Origin: Gaiellasilicea sp038324115
GTDB lineage: Bacteria > Actinomycetota > Thermoleophilia > Gaiellales > Gaiellaceae
DNA: 10,504 nucleotides
NCBI GenBank assembly: GCA_038324115.1
Contig: JBBQHQ010000090.1
Coordinates: 1-10,504, forward strand
Reading direction: 5' to 3'
Position 1 is the first letter of the stretch; each line of letters opens with the position of its first letter. The notes under the pieces are model-generated. The model ran no database searches. It saw only the letters and a list, made by a program, of their open reading frames with translations, and was not told the DNA's origin. A program made the position numbers and the translations under genes. Shown here piece after piece: positions 1 to 5,716 of this stretch.

Positions 1-2
1 CG

Positions 3-575
3 CTCCAGGTCGCGAAGGACTTCGGCCCGGACGCGAAGATCCTGACGATCCTCCCCGACAGCGGCCGCTCGTACCTCTCCAAGTTCTACGACGACGCCTG
101 GATGCTCCAGTACGGCTTCTTCGAGCGGAAGGCGCCGGCGCCGACGATCGAACAGGTCCTCCGGTTCAAGCAGGCGGAGGAGCACGACGTGCCGGATCTC
201 GTCACGATCGAGTCGCACCAGAAGGTCGGTGCGGCGATCGACGTGATGCAGCGCTACTCGATCTCGCAGCTGCCCGTCGTCCGCGCGGACGGCGGCGACT
301 CGTTGGCCGACGTGGTCGGCTCGCTCCAGGAGCGCGGCGTCCTCGACCGCGTCTTCAAGAACCCCGACGCGCTCAACGACGACGTCGCCGTGGCGATGCA
401 GCCGCCGCTCGCCACGGTGGACGTGACCGACTCGCTCGACCAGGTCTTCGCCGATCTCTCCGGCCCGAGCGCGGCGGTCGTCGTCGCCCGGGCGGGGAAG
501 CCGGCGGCGATCCTCACGCGCAGCGACTTGCTGGAGTTCCTGGCGCACCAGCGGTCTCAGGTGAACGGGTCCTGA
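3..575 (+). CDS. cbs: Cystathionine beta-synthase, C-terminal part (5'-truncated by the window)
   Basis: The reading frame is open from the left edge (first complete codon at 3) to TGA at 573-575, giving 190 residues without a start. The first visible part, ILPDSGRSYLSKFYDDAWM, is the signature end of the PLP-dependent catalytic domain of cystathionine beta-synthase, which condenses serine and homocysteine to cystathionine in the cytoplasm (transsulfuration). Two CBS (Bateman) repeats follow: one around VPDLVTIESHQKVGAAIDVM to the GVLDRVF stretch, the second from VAVAMQPPLATV to LLEFLAHQ. This domain order fits the actinobacterial enzyme of about 460 residues, so roughly the last 40% is present. 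The CBS pair normally has a regulatory role. An O-acetylserine-dependent paralogue cannot be excluded without the N-terminal PLP domain, but such enzymes usually lack CBS domains. The 3' end overlaps the convergent transporter gene by 62 bp. Confidence 0.93.
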   Translation, partial: LQVAKDFGPDAKILTILPDSGRSYLSKFYDDAWMLQYGFFERKAPAPTIEQVLRFKQAEEHDVPDLVTIESHQKVGAAIDVMQRYSISQLPVVRADGGDSLADVVGSLQERGVLDRVFKNPDALNDDVAVAMQPPLATVDVTDSLDQVFADLSGPSAAVVVARAGKPAAILTRSDLLEFLAHQRSQVNGS

Positions 576-1455
576 CCCGTTCCTGACGCACCGCGACGAA
601 GACGGAGCCCACGATCAGGACGGCCCCGGCGGCCGTGGTCGGCGTGATCGTCTCGCCGAGGAGGAGCGCGCCCAGCGCGATCGCGACGAGCGGGTTCACG
701 TACTGGTGCGTCACCACCTTCGAGATCGGCGCGTTCCGGAGCAGCCACGCGTAGGCCGTGAAGCCGATCAGCGAGCCCACCACGGCGAGGTAGAGCCAGG
801 CGAGGACGGACTGGATGCTGATCGAGGCAGGGTCGACGGCGCCGAGCTCGCCCCGGATCGCTCCCAGCACGACGAGGAAGGCACCGGCGCCGAGCATCTC
901 CCAGGTCGTCGCGACGAAGCCGTCCGCGGGCAGCGGCAGCCGGTGCGCGAAGAACGAGCCGAGCGACCAGGAGATGCTGGCGCCCAGACCGAGCGCGAGC
1001 CCGACGGCGTCCGAGCCGCTGCCGCCGCCCGGGATGACGACGAGGGCGAGGCCGGCGAGCCCGGAGAGGACGGAGAGCCGCGTCGCCAGCGCCACCCGCT
1101 CGCGCGCGATCGTGCGGAGCAGGATCACCTGCAGCGGCACCGTGCCGGCGATCATCGCGGCGATGCTCGAGTCGATCCGCGTCTCGGCGAGCGTGACGAG
1201 GCCGACTCCGAGTCCGAGCAGCGAGATCCCCAGCAGGACCGACGAGGCCAACTCGCGCGGCGAGACGCGGAGGCGGCGGCCGCGCAACGAGAGGATCAGG
1301 GCGAGCAGCAGGCCGGCAAGCAGGAAGCGGGCGCCCGCGGACAGGAACACGGGCAGCGTCCGGACCTGCAGCTTGATCGCGAGGTACGTGGAGCCCCAGA
1401 CCAGATAGACGGTCCAGAGTGCGGTCAGGAGCTTCCAGGGGGCGGGTGTGCTCAT
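514..1455 (-). CDS. EamA/DMT-superfamily transporter (YedA-like exporter)
   Basis: A 313-residue hydrophobic protein with about ten predicted membrane segments arranged as two EamA repeats. Family marks are VWGSTYLAIK (residues 19-28), GARFLLAG (41-48), GSLIGFTAYAWLLRN (227-241) and VNPLVAIALGALLLGETIT (253-271), the last being the conserved end of the second repeat. It resembles the YedA branch of drug/metabolite exporters; the substrate cannot be read from sequence. The final 25 residues are a hydrophilic Pro/Thr/Ala-rich tail whose coding sequence overlaps convergent cbs. The ATG at 1453-1455 is preceded by only a weak GAGAG. It lies 42 bp behind the deaminase-like gene on the same strand, so it may be the last gene of the dioxygenase-led operon, where an exporter would make sense as a detoxification partner. 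That link is inference. Confidence 0.88.
   Translation of the reverse strand: MSTPAPWKLLTALWTVYLVWGSTYLAIKLQVRTLPVFLSAGARFLLAGLLLALILSLRGRRLRVSPRELASSVLLGISLLGLGVGLVTLAETRIDSSIAAMIAGTVPLQVILLRTIARERVALATRLSVLSGLAGLALVVIPGGGSGSDAVGLALGLGASISWSLGSFFAHRLPLPADGFVATTWEMLGAGAFLVVLGAIRGELGAVDPASISIQSVLAWLYLAVVGSLIGFTAYAWLLRNAPISKVVTHQYVNPLVAIALGALLLGETITPTTAAGAVLIVGSVFVAVRQERVRTRSPETAGAPGTPASRCA
564..581. terminator. Hairpin at the cbs stop codon, possible terminator inside the opposing gene
   Basis: Arms AACGGGTC (564-571) and GACCCGTT (574-581) are perfectly complementary around a 2-nt centre; as RNA this gives a 7-bp stem with a CCTG loop. It spans the TGA of cbs at 573-575. No T-tract follows on either strand, so it would be a U-less actinobacterial-type terminator. 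It lies within the last codons of the convergent EamA gene. Confidence 0.5.
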
Positions 1456-1497
1456 CTCTCGATGAACGAAACGCCCGACCGGCGCGTGAGATTCCGG

Positions 1498-2490
1498 CTA
1501 GCCGCGGATGAAGCTCGCCTCGTGCCCGCGCGCGTTCGCGACCACGAGTTCCTCGGGCGTGAGGGCGCCGATCCGCTCGAGCAGCTCGAGTTCGTCCCGG
1601 AGATGCGTGTGCATCATCTCGGGTCCGTCGGTCGCGATCGTGAAGGCGACGCCGTGCTCGACGAAGGCGCGGAACGTGTCGCGCACCGCGGCCTCGTCGG
1701 GCAGCGCCTTGGTGAGCAGGTTCGAGGTCGGACAGATCTCGAGGACGGTGCCGGCGTCGCGCAGGAGGCGCATCAGCTCGGGGTCGTTCGCGGCGAGAAT
1801 CCCGTGCCCGATCCGCTCCGGGCGCAGGTGCTCGAGCACCTCGGCGATCTCCTCGGCGCCCGTCTCGCCCTCCTCGCCGACGTGGATCGTGATCCCGAGC
1901 CCGGCGGCGCGCGCGGTCTCGACCATCGGCGCGATCTGCGTGTAGTCGTAGCGGCCGCCGCCCGGGCGCGGCCCCGCGATGTCGATCCCGATCACGCCGC
2001 GCGAGGCCCAGCGGATCGCCTTCTCGACCACGATCTCGTTCTGCCGCGCCGTGAAGGTGCGGTCCATCATCAGGATCAGCCCGCAGCGCACCTGCGGGTA
2101 CTCGATCGAGGCGCGGTCGAGCCCGCGGATCGCCGCGAGGATCACGTGGTCGAGGTCGCGCTCGCCGCCCCGGTTCCGCTTCATCGGGTTGAAGCGCAAC
2201 TCGAGCGTGGTGATCCGCTGCGAACGGTAGGCCCCGCCGATCGCGCCGTGCACCGAGCGCTCGACCGCGAGCGGCGAGCTCTGGATCAGCTCCGTCCAGT
2301 GGTAGATCCGGTCGAGAGCGTCCAGGTTCTCGACGCCGCGCGGGTCGGAGACCGTGACCATCGCGTCGAACTCCCAGTAGTCCTTGACCGGGAGCGCGAT
2401 TCCCTGCTCGTGTGCGAGCGACCAGAGGATGTCGGAGGCGACCGAGCCGCCGAGGTGCGTGTGGAGCTCGGCGAGCCCGTCGTCAGCCAT
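1498..2490 (-). CDS. Adenosine-deaminase-like metal-dependent hydrolase
   Basis: A 330-residue TIM-barrel amidohydrolase of the adenosine deaminase family, which hydrolytically removes the 6-amino group of adenine nucleosides using one zinc. Visible motifs: ELHTHLGGS (residues 8-16; zinc ligands H10 and H12), RFNP (99-102), GIDIAGP (168-174), HVGE (203-206; zinc ligand H203, catalytic E206), RIGHG (226-230; catalytic H229), CPTSN (253-257) and TDGP (287-290; zinc ligand D288). Ordinary adenosine deaminases read DDP here: the second Asp, which in mouse ADA binds purine N7, is Gly289. HTHLGG also departs from the usual HLHLEG/HVHLDG. Catalysis therefore looks intact but the substrate may not be adenosine. 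It starts with ATG 9 bp after the esterase stop, with no Shine-Dalgarno; a TAAGCT hexamer 6 nt upstream could drive a leaderless transcript. Confidence 0.83.
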   Translation of the reverse strand: MADDGLAELHTHLGGSVASDILWSLAHEQGIALPVKDYWEFDAMVTVSDPRGVENLDALDRIYHWTELIQSSPLAVERSVHGAIGGAYRSQRITTLELRFNPMKRNRGGERDLDHVILAAIRGLDRASIEYPQVRCGLILMMDRTFTARQNEIVVEKAIRWASRGVIGIDIAGPRPGGGRYDYTQIAPMVETARAAGLGITIHVGEEGETGAEEIAEVLEHLRPERIGHGILAANDPELMRLLRDAGTVLEICPTSNLLTKALPDEAAVRDTFRAFVEHGVAFTIATDGPEMMHTHLRDELELLERIGALTPEELVVANARGHEASFIRG

Positions 2491-2496
2491 CGCGCG

Positions 2497-2502
2497 AGCT
2501 TA
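2497..2502 (-). promoter_or_regulatory. Possible -10 box (TAAGCT) for a leaderless deaminase transcript
   Basis: On the minus strand TAAGCT is followed by 6 nt and the ATG at 2490, the spacing expected if transcription begins at the start codon. It overlaps the TAA stop of the esterase gene (2500-2502), so part of the match is forced by the stop codon. No -35 is visible. Confidence 0.3.
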
Positions 2503-3141
2503 GCGGCGCGGCACCGCGCGGTCGACGAGGTCGCGCAGCTCGGGCAGGAAGGCGGGGTCGATGGTGTGCGGGAGCGGAGCCTCGCGGTAGAGCACGCTAG
2601 CGCCCGCGGTCTCGAGGCGCTCGCGCGCCTCCTGGCTGTGCTCGACGCCGATCATCGGGTCGAGGCTGCCGTGCCCGATCGCGACCGGGTAGCCCTCGAG
2701 GTCGGCGAGGTCGAGCTCGAGCCCGTCCACGCGCGGCAGGAAGCCGGAGAGCGCGACGATCGCTGCCGGTCGCCTGGCGGAGCCGCGGCCGAGTCCCAGC
2801 GCCCAGCTCATCACCGCGCCCTGGGAGAACCCGCCGAGAACGACGCGGTCGAGCGGGATCGGGAGCGCGTCGAGCCAGGCGCCGAGCGCCTCGAACGACG
2901 GCCAGAAGGTGGACGGCTCGGGCGTGGGGATCCCGCCGAGCGCGTACCAGTGCCGACCCCCGGGCGGGAGCGCGAGCGGCCCGCCCGGCGTCAGCCCGAG
3001 CAGGCGCCGTTCCGGGTCGAGCGCGTCCAGGAGCGGGAAGAGATCGTGCTCCGAGGCGCCGCGGCCGTGGATCAGCACGAGGGCCCCCTCCGGCTCCCCG
3101 GCCGGCTCGCGGACGAGCGCGTCGAGCGTCAGGTCTGCCAT
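2500..3141 (-). CDS. mhqD: Phospholipase/carboxylesterase-family alpha/beta hydrolase (MhqD-like)
   Basis: A 213-residue cytoplasmic alpha/beta hydrolase of the Abhydrolase_2 (phospholipase/carboxylesterase) family, full length for that family. The oxyanion-hole strand ends in LVLIHGRGAS (21-30); the nucleophile elbow is GFSQG (104-108, Ser106); the acid is probably Asp161 in HGSLDP; the base is His192 in PLPHTID. No signal peptide is visible. ATG at 3141 lies inside the end of the dioxygenase gene (13-bp overlap), implying translational coupling. In Bacillus subtilis the family member MhqD is encoded next to the ring-cleaving dioxygenase MhqO under MhqR and contributes to methylhydroquinone resistance. 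The same pairing here is why I use the symbol, but the actual ester substrate is unknown. Confidence 0.85.
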   Translation of the reverse strand: MADLTLDALVREPAGEPEGALVLIHGRGASEHDLFPLLDALDPERRLLGLTPGGPLALPPGGRHWYALGGIPTPEPSTFWPSFEALGAWLDALPIPLDRVVLGGFSQGAVMSWALGLGRGSARRPAAIVALSGFLPRVDGLELDLADLEGYPVAIGHGSLDPMIGVEHSQEARERLETAGASVLYREAPLPHTIDPAFLPELRDLVDRAVPRR

Positions 3142-4052
3142 GCGGCCCGCGGATCCGGAAGTGGCGTCAGCGCCGGCTCGATCTGCTCGCGCAGGTGCTC
3201 GAACGCGGGCGGGAGCGAGAGTCGCTCGCCCAGGTGGGCGGGATCCTCGTCGGTCGCGAAGCCGGGGCCGATCGTGGCGATCTCGAAGAGGACGCCGCTC
3301 GGCTCGCGGAAGTAGACCGAGGTGAAGTAGAAGCGGTCGATCACCGGCGTCGGCTGGAAGCCCGCCTCGGCGACGCGCTGCTGCCAGGCCTCCTGCTCGT
3401 CACGGAGCGACGCCCATGCGACGTGATGCACCGTGCCGGCACCGCCGATCCCGCGGTCGCCCGGGGAGGGGTCGTAGGAGATCCAGCCGCCGCGACGCTC
3501 GCCGCGCGCTTCCCACGTGGACTCGCCCTTGGGCTCCATCGCCAGCGTCTGCTCGAGCAGCGCCCGGCTCCGCTCGGGGTCGGCCGAGAAGGCGCGCACG
3601 CCCTCGAAACCCTGGAGCGCCAGCTCGAACGGGATCTCCGGGTGCTCGGCGACGAGCGGCTCGTCGGCCGTCTCGACCACGGCCAGCTCCAGTCGCATCC
3701 CCTCCGGGTCGTGGAAGCTGAGCCCGTCCTCGCGCCGGGTGACGTCGATCTCCTCGGCTCCGAGGCGCTCCGCCCAGAAGTCGAGCGCCTCGGTCGAGCC
3801 GACGCGCCAGACGATCGTGTGCACCATCCCGTCGCCCGCGCGGCCGCGCCTGGCGCCCGGGTACTCGAAGAAGGTGATGTCGGCGCCGGCGCTCGCGTCC
3901 TCGTCGGCGTAGAAGAGGTGATAGACGGTGGGGTCGTCCTGGTTGACCGTCTTCTTGACGAGCCGCAGTCCGAGGACGCGCGTATAGAAGTCGACGTTCC
4001 CGGGGGCGTCGCCCGTGATCAGCGTGATGTGGTGGATGCCTTCGAAGCGCAT
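3129..4052 (-). CDS. mhqO: Ring-cleaving dioxygenase, VOC/glyoxalase superfamily (MhqO-like)
   Basis: A 307-residue protein built from two vicinal-oxygen-chelate modules, the layout of the MhqO/MhqA ring-cleaving dioxygenases that open hydroquinone-type rings. Module one begins GIHHITLITGDAPGNVDFYT (residues 5-24); module two begins near GFEGVRAFSAD (148-158). The likely 2-His-1-carboxylate metal site is His8, His210 (TVHHVAW, 207-213) and Glu257 (FREPSGVLFEIAT, 248-260). ATG at 4052 is chosen because TGAGG (minus strand of 4059-4063) sits 6 nt upstream and the family begins just before GIHH; ATGs at 4064 and 4076 lack a Shine-Dalgarno. A TTGACA/TAGAGT promoter lies 43-72 bp upstream, within the presumed MarR operator. 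It is the first gene of a run with the MhqD-like esterase. The true aromatic substrate is inferred from family and context only. Confidence 0.88.
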   Translation of the reverse strand: MRFEGIHHITLITGDAPGNVDFYTRVLGLRLVKKTVNQDDPTVYHLFYADEDASAGADITFFEYPGARRGRAGDGMVHTIVWRVGSTEALDFWAERLGAEEIDVTRREDGLSFHDPEGMRLELAVVETADEPLVAEHPEIPFELALQGFEGVRAFSADPERSRALLEQTLAMEPKGESTWEARGERRGGWISYDPSPGDRGIGGAGTVHHVAWASLRDEQEAWQQRVAEAGFQPTPVIDRFYFTSVYFREPSGVLFEIATIGPGFATDEDPAHLGERLSLPPAFEHLREQIEPALTPLPDPRAAWQT

Positions 4053-4058
4053 CGGAAG

Positions 4059-4063
4059 CCTCA
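4059..4063 (-). promoter_or_regulatory. Ribosome binding site deciding the dioxygenase start
   Basis: Minus-strand TGAGG lies 6 nt before the ATG at 4052. The two ATGs further upstream (4064, 4076) have no such sequence, which favours the shorter protein. Confidence 0.6.
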
Positions 4064-4070
4064 TTTCGGG

Positions 4071-4099
4071 TTGCATATTCTTGCGCGAGCAAGTACTCT
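4071..4099 (+). promoter_or_regulatory. Candidate promoter for the MarR regulator
   Basis: TTGCAT (4071-4076), 17 nt, then TACTCT (4094-4099). The -10 keeps the important T1, A2 and T6. A start site about 7 nt downstream would fall at or just before the ATG at 4108, implying a leaderless or near-leaderless message. Weaker than the opposing promoter. Confidence 0.4.
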
Positions 4100-4114
4100 A
4101 CTTGTTGATGCAAG
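4080..4114. promoter_or_regulatory. Layered inverted-repeat operator, probable MarR-protein binding region
   Basis: Two 14-bp dyads with the same pattern lie 21 bp apart: CTTGC-GCGA-GCAAG (4080-4093, perfect) and CTTGT-TGAT-GCAAG (4101-4114, one mismatch). Between and overlapping them is a third perfect dyad, CAAGTA-CTC-TACTTG (4090-4104). Everything is symmetric about base 4097. The 21-bp spacing is two helical turns, so two dimers could bind one DNA face. The region covers the dioxygenase -10, the regulator's -10 and the regulator's start codon, and is AT-rich compared with its surroundings. Binding by the adjacent MarR protein is inference. Confidence 0.68.
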
Positions 4115-4124
4115 GAGATGTCAA
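4095..4124 (-). promoter_or_regulatory. Sigma-70-type promoter for the dioxygenase operon
   Basis: On the minus strand a perfect TTGACA -35 (4124-4119) is followed by 18 nt and TAGAGT (4100-4095), which matches TATAAT at T1, A2, A4 and T6. Transcription would start near 4088, giving a 5' leader of about 36 nt with the TGAGG site. The -10 lies inside the inverted repeat, a layout suited to repression. The -35 is within the first codons of the divergent regulator. Confidence 0.65.
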
Positions 4125-4554
4125 ACTGCTCACGCCGGTCGAGGTCGGCGCCTGGCGGGGATTCCTGCGCGCGCACGCCGAGCTCGCCCGGGAGCTCGAC
4201 GACGAGCTCGTCGCCGAGCACGGGCTCTCGCTCCGGGGCTACGAGGTGCTCCTGCTCCTGCACGAGTCGCCCCGGGGACGGCTGCGGATGAGCGACCTCG
4301 CCGACCAGGCGCTGCTCAGCCTGAGCGGGACGACCCGGGTCGTCGACCGGCTCGCGCGCGAGGGGTTCGTCAGGCGCACCCGGGTCGAAGGCGACGGGCG
4401 CGGCGTCGAGGCGCGGCCGACGAAGGCCGGCACCCGGCTCTTCCGGCAGGCGCGCGCCACCCACCTGGCCGGGGTGCGGGCCCGGTTCCTCTCCCACTTC
4501 TCCGTGGCCGAGCTGGACGCGCTCGCGGCGACGTGGGAGCGGCTCCGCGCCTGA
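4108..4554 (+). CDS. MarR-family transcriptional regulator (MhqR-like by context)
   Basis: A 148-residue winged-helix regulator. The dimerisation helix comes first (around 13-38), then helix-turn-helix LRMSDLADQALLSLSGTTRV (59-78) with recognition helix near 68-82, then the wing with the family pattern VEGDGRGVEARPTKAG (93-108), and C-terminal dimerisation helices. There is no cysteine, so thiol switching of the OhrR/YodB type is excluded; a small ligand must act non-covalently. ATG at 4108 is taken as the start and would be leaderless. An AAGGAG at 4112-4117 lies 8 nt before an in-frame CTG at 4126, so a start there (142 residues) is possible. It is divergent from an MhqO/MhqD-like pair, the same partnership as Bacillus MhqR. 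Target genes are inferred from position and the shared operator. Confidence 0.87.
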   Translation: MQGDVKLLTPVEVGAWRGFLRAHAELARELDDELVAEHGLSLRGYEVLLLLHESPRGRLRMSDLADQALLSLSGTTRVVDRLAREGFVRRTRVEGDGRGVEARPTKAGTRLFRQARATHLAGVRARFLSHFSVAELDALAATWERLRA

Positions 4555-4558
4555 CGCT

Positions 4559-4564
4559 TAGACT
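4559..4564 (+). promoter_or_regulatory. Possible -10 box (TAGACT) for the glycosyltransferase operon
   Basis: TAGACT matches TATAAT at four positions and lies 9 nt before the ATG at 4574, in the 19-bp gap after the regulator gene. GAGG directly abuts the ATG, too close for a normal Shine-Dalgarno, so a leaderless message is plausible. No clear -35 is present. Confidence 0.35.
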
Positions 4565-4573
4565 CACCTGAGG

Positions 4574-5716
4574 ATGAAGATCGGCATCGTCGTCCCGTTC
4601 TCGTGGTCCTTCTGGGGCGCCGTCGTCGAGCACGCCGAGCTCCAGGCCGCCGCGCTACGCCGCCTCGGGCACGAGGTGCGGCTGATCATGGGCAACGACC
4701 CGCCCGGCCAGTTCACCCGCGTCCTCCACCCGCGCGTGGGCCGCCACGGCACGCCGCCTCCGGAGGTCCTCTCCGTCGGGCGGTCGGTGATCGTGCCCGC
4801 GAACGGCTCGCTCCCGAACATCATCCTCAGCCCGCGCTCGATCTTCCGGATGCGCCGGATCCTCGCGAGCGAGGGCTTCGACCTCCTCCACCTGCACGAG
4901 CCGATGACGCCGACGCCCTGCATCGCGGCGCTCGCGCTCTGGGACGGCCCGACCGTCGCGACCCACCACGCCAGCGGCGACCTCGGCTGGATGCGGCTCG
5001 CGACCCCGGTCTGGGGCTTCCTCGAGAACCGGGTCGACCGCCGGATCGCGGTCTCGGAGCAGGCGCGCGTGTCGGCGCAGCGCTGGCTCCCCGGCGACTA
5101 CGAGATCGTCCCCAACGGCGTCCTCGTCCCGGACGGCGCCGACGCCGGCGGCCGCGAGCACCGGGTGATCTTCGCGGGGCGGCACGAGCAGCGGAAGGGC
5201 CTACAGGTGCTTCTCCGGGCCTGGCCGGAGGTGCGCCGGCGGACCGGGGCGCGGCTCCGGGTCGCGGGCGCCGACCCGCTCGCCGTCCGGCTGCTGCTGA
5301 CGCGGCTCCGCGTTCCGGACGACGGGATCGACATCCTCGGCTTCCTCAGCCAGGACGACCTGACCGCCGAGCTCACCTCGGCCAAGGCGCTCGTCGCGCC
5401 GTCGCTCGGCGGCGAGAGCTTCGGGATGGTGCTCACCCGCGCGTTCGCCTGCGCCACACCTGTGGTCGCCTCGGACATCCCGGGCTACCGGGACGTGATG
5501 ACACCGGAGACCTCCGTGCCGGTGCCGCCCGACGACACCACGGCGCTCGCCGACGGGATCGTGGGCCTGCTCGAGGACGAGGAGCGCCGGCTGGCACTCG
5601 GGACGGTGGCCAGGCAGCACGCGATCGACAACTACTCCTGGGACGACATCGCGCGCCGGCTGGAGCGGATCTATGTCTCCGCGGGTGGGGCCCCGGTGAG
5701 CGCGGAGGCCGCGTGA
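4574..5716 (+). CDS. GT4-family glycosyltransferase, PimA-like
   Basis: A 380-residue GT-B glycosyltransferase resembling phosphatidylinositol mannosyltransferase PimA, which transfers mannose from GDP-mannose to phosphatidylinositol on the inner leaflet of the membrane. Marks: N-terminal MKIGIVVPFSWSFWG (1-15), LLHLHEP (104-110), ATHHASG (129-135), RRIAVSE (156-162), VPNGVLVP (179-186), GRHEQRKGL (202-210) with the nucleotide-diphosphate-binding Arg203 and Lys208, LGGESFG (278-284) and VVASDIPGYRDV (297-308). PimA's GGVQ loop is replaced by WGAVV, and the second Glu of the family's EX7E motif (E281 plus 8) is Arg289, so sugar donor or acceptor may differ from PimA. There is no signal peptide. 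The stop codon overlaps the next start by 4 bp, coupling it to a flippase-like membrane protein; together they suggest envelope glycolipid synthesis. Confidence 0.88.
   Translation: MKIGIVVPFSWSFWGAVVEHAELQAAALRRLGHEVRLIMGNDPPGQFTRVLHPRVGRHGTPPPEVLSVGRSVIVPANGSLPNIILSPRSIFRMRRILASEGFDLLHLHEPMTPTPCIAALALWDGPTVATHHASGDLGWMRLATPVWGFLENRVDRRIAVSEQARVSAQRWLPGDYEIVPNGVLVPDGADAGGREHRVIFAGRHEQRKGLQVLLRAWPEVRRRTGARLRVAGADPLAVRLLLTRLRVPDDGIDILGFLSQDDLTAELTSAKALVAPSLGGESFGMVLTRAFACATPVVASDIPGYRDVMTPETSVPVPPDDTTALADGIVGLLEDEERRLALGTVARQHAIDNYSWDDIARRLERIYVSAGGAPVSAEAA

Noticed and set aside
706..3315. An 869-codon open frame on the plus strand
   Set aside because: It is antisense to four genes with clear family motifs; its product is Arg/Glu/Asp/Gly-rich low-complexity sequence typical of an open shadow frame in GC-rich DNA.
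4053..4076. Longer dioxygenase start at 4076 or 4064
   Set aside because: No Shine-Dalgarno before either; TGAGG is correctly placed for 4052 and the family begins close to GIHH.
4015..4107. N-terminal extension of the MarR protein starting at 4015
   Set aside because: The extra 31 residues overlap the dioxygenase start, promoters and operator, and do not resemble the family.
4603..5712. In-frame open extension upstream of the membrane protein that would make a 723-residue product
   Set aside because: It overlaps the glycosyltransferase in another frame and reads as Arg/Pro/Ala-rich sequence; the GTG at 5713 with GGAGG and a 4-bp overlap is the better start.
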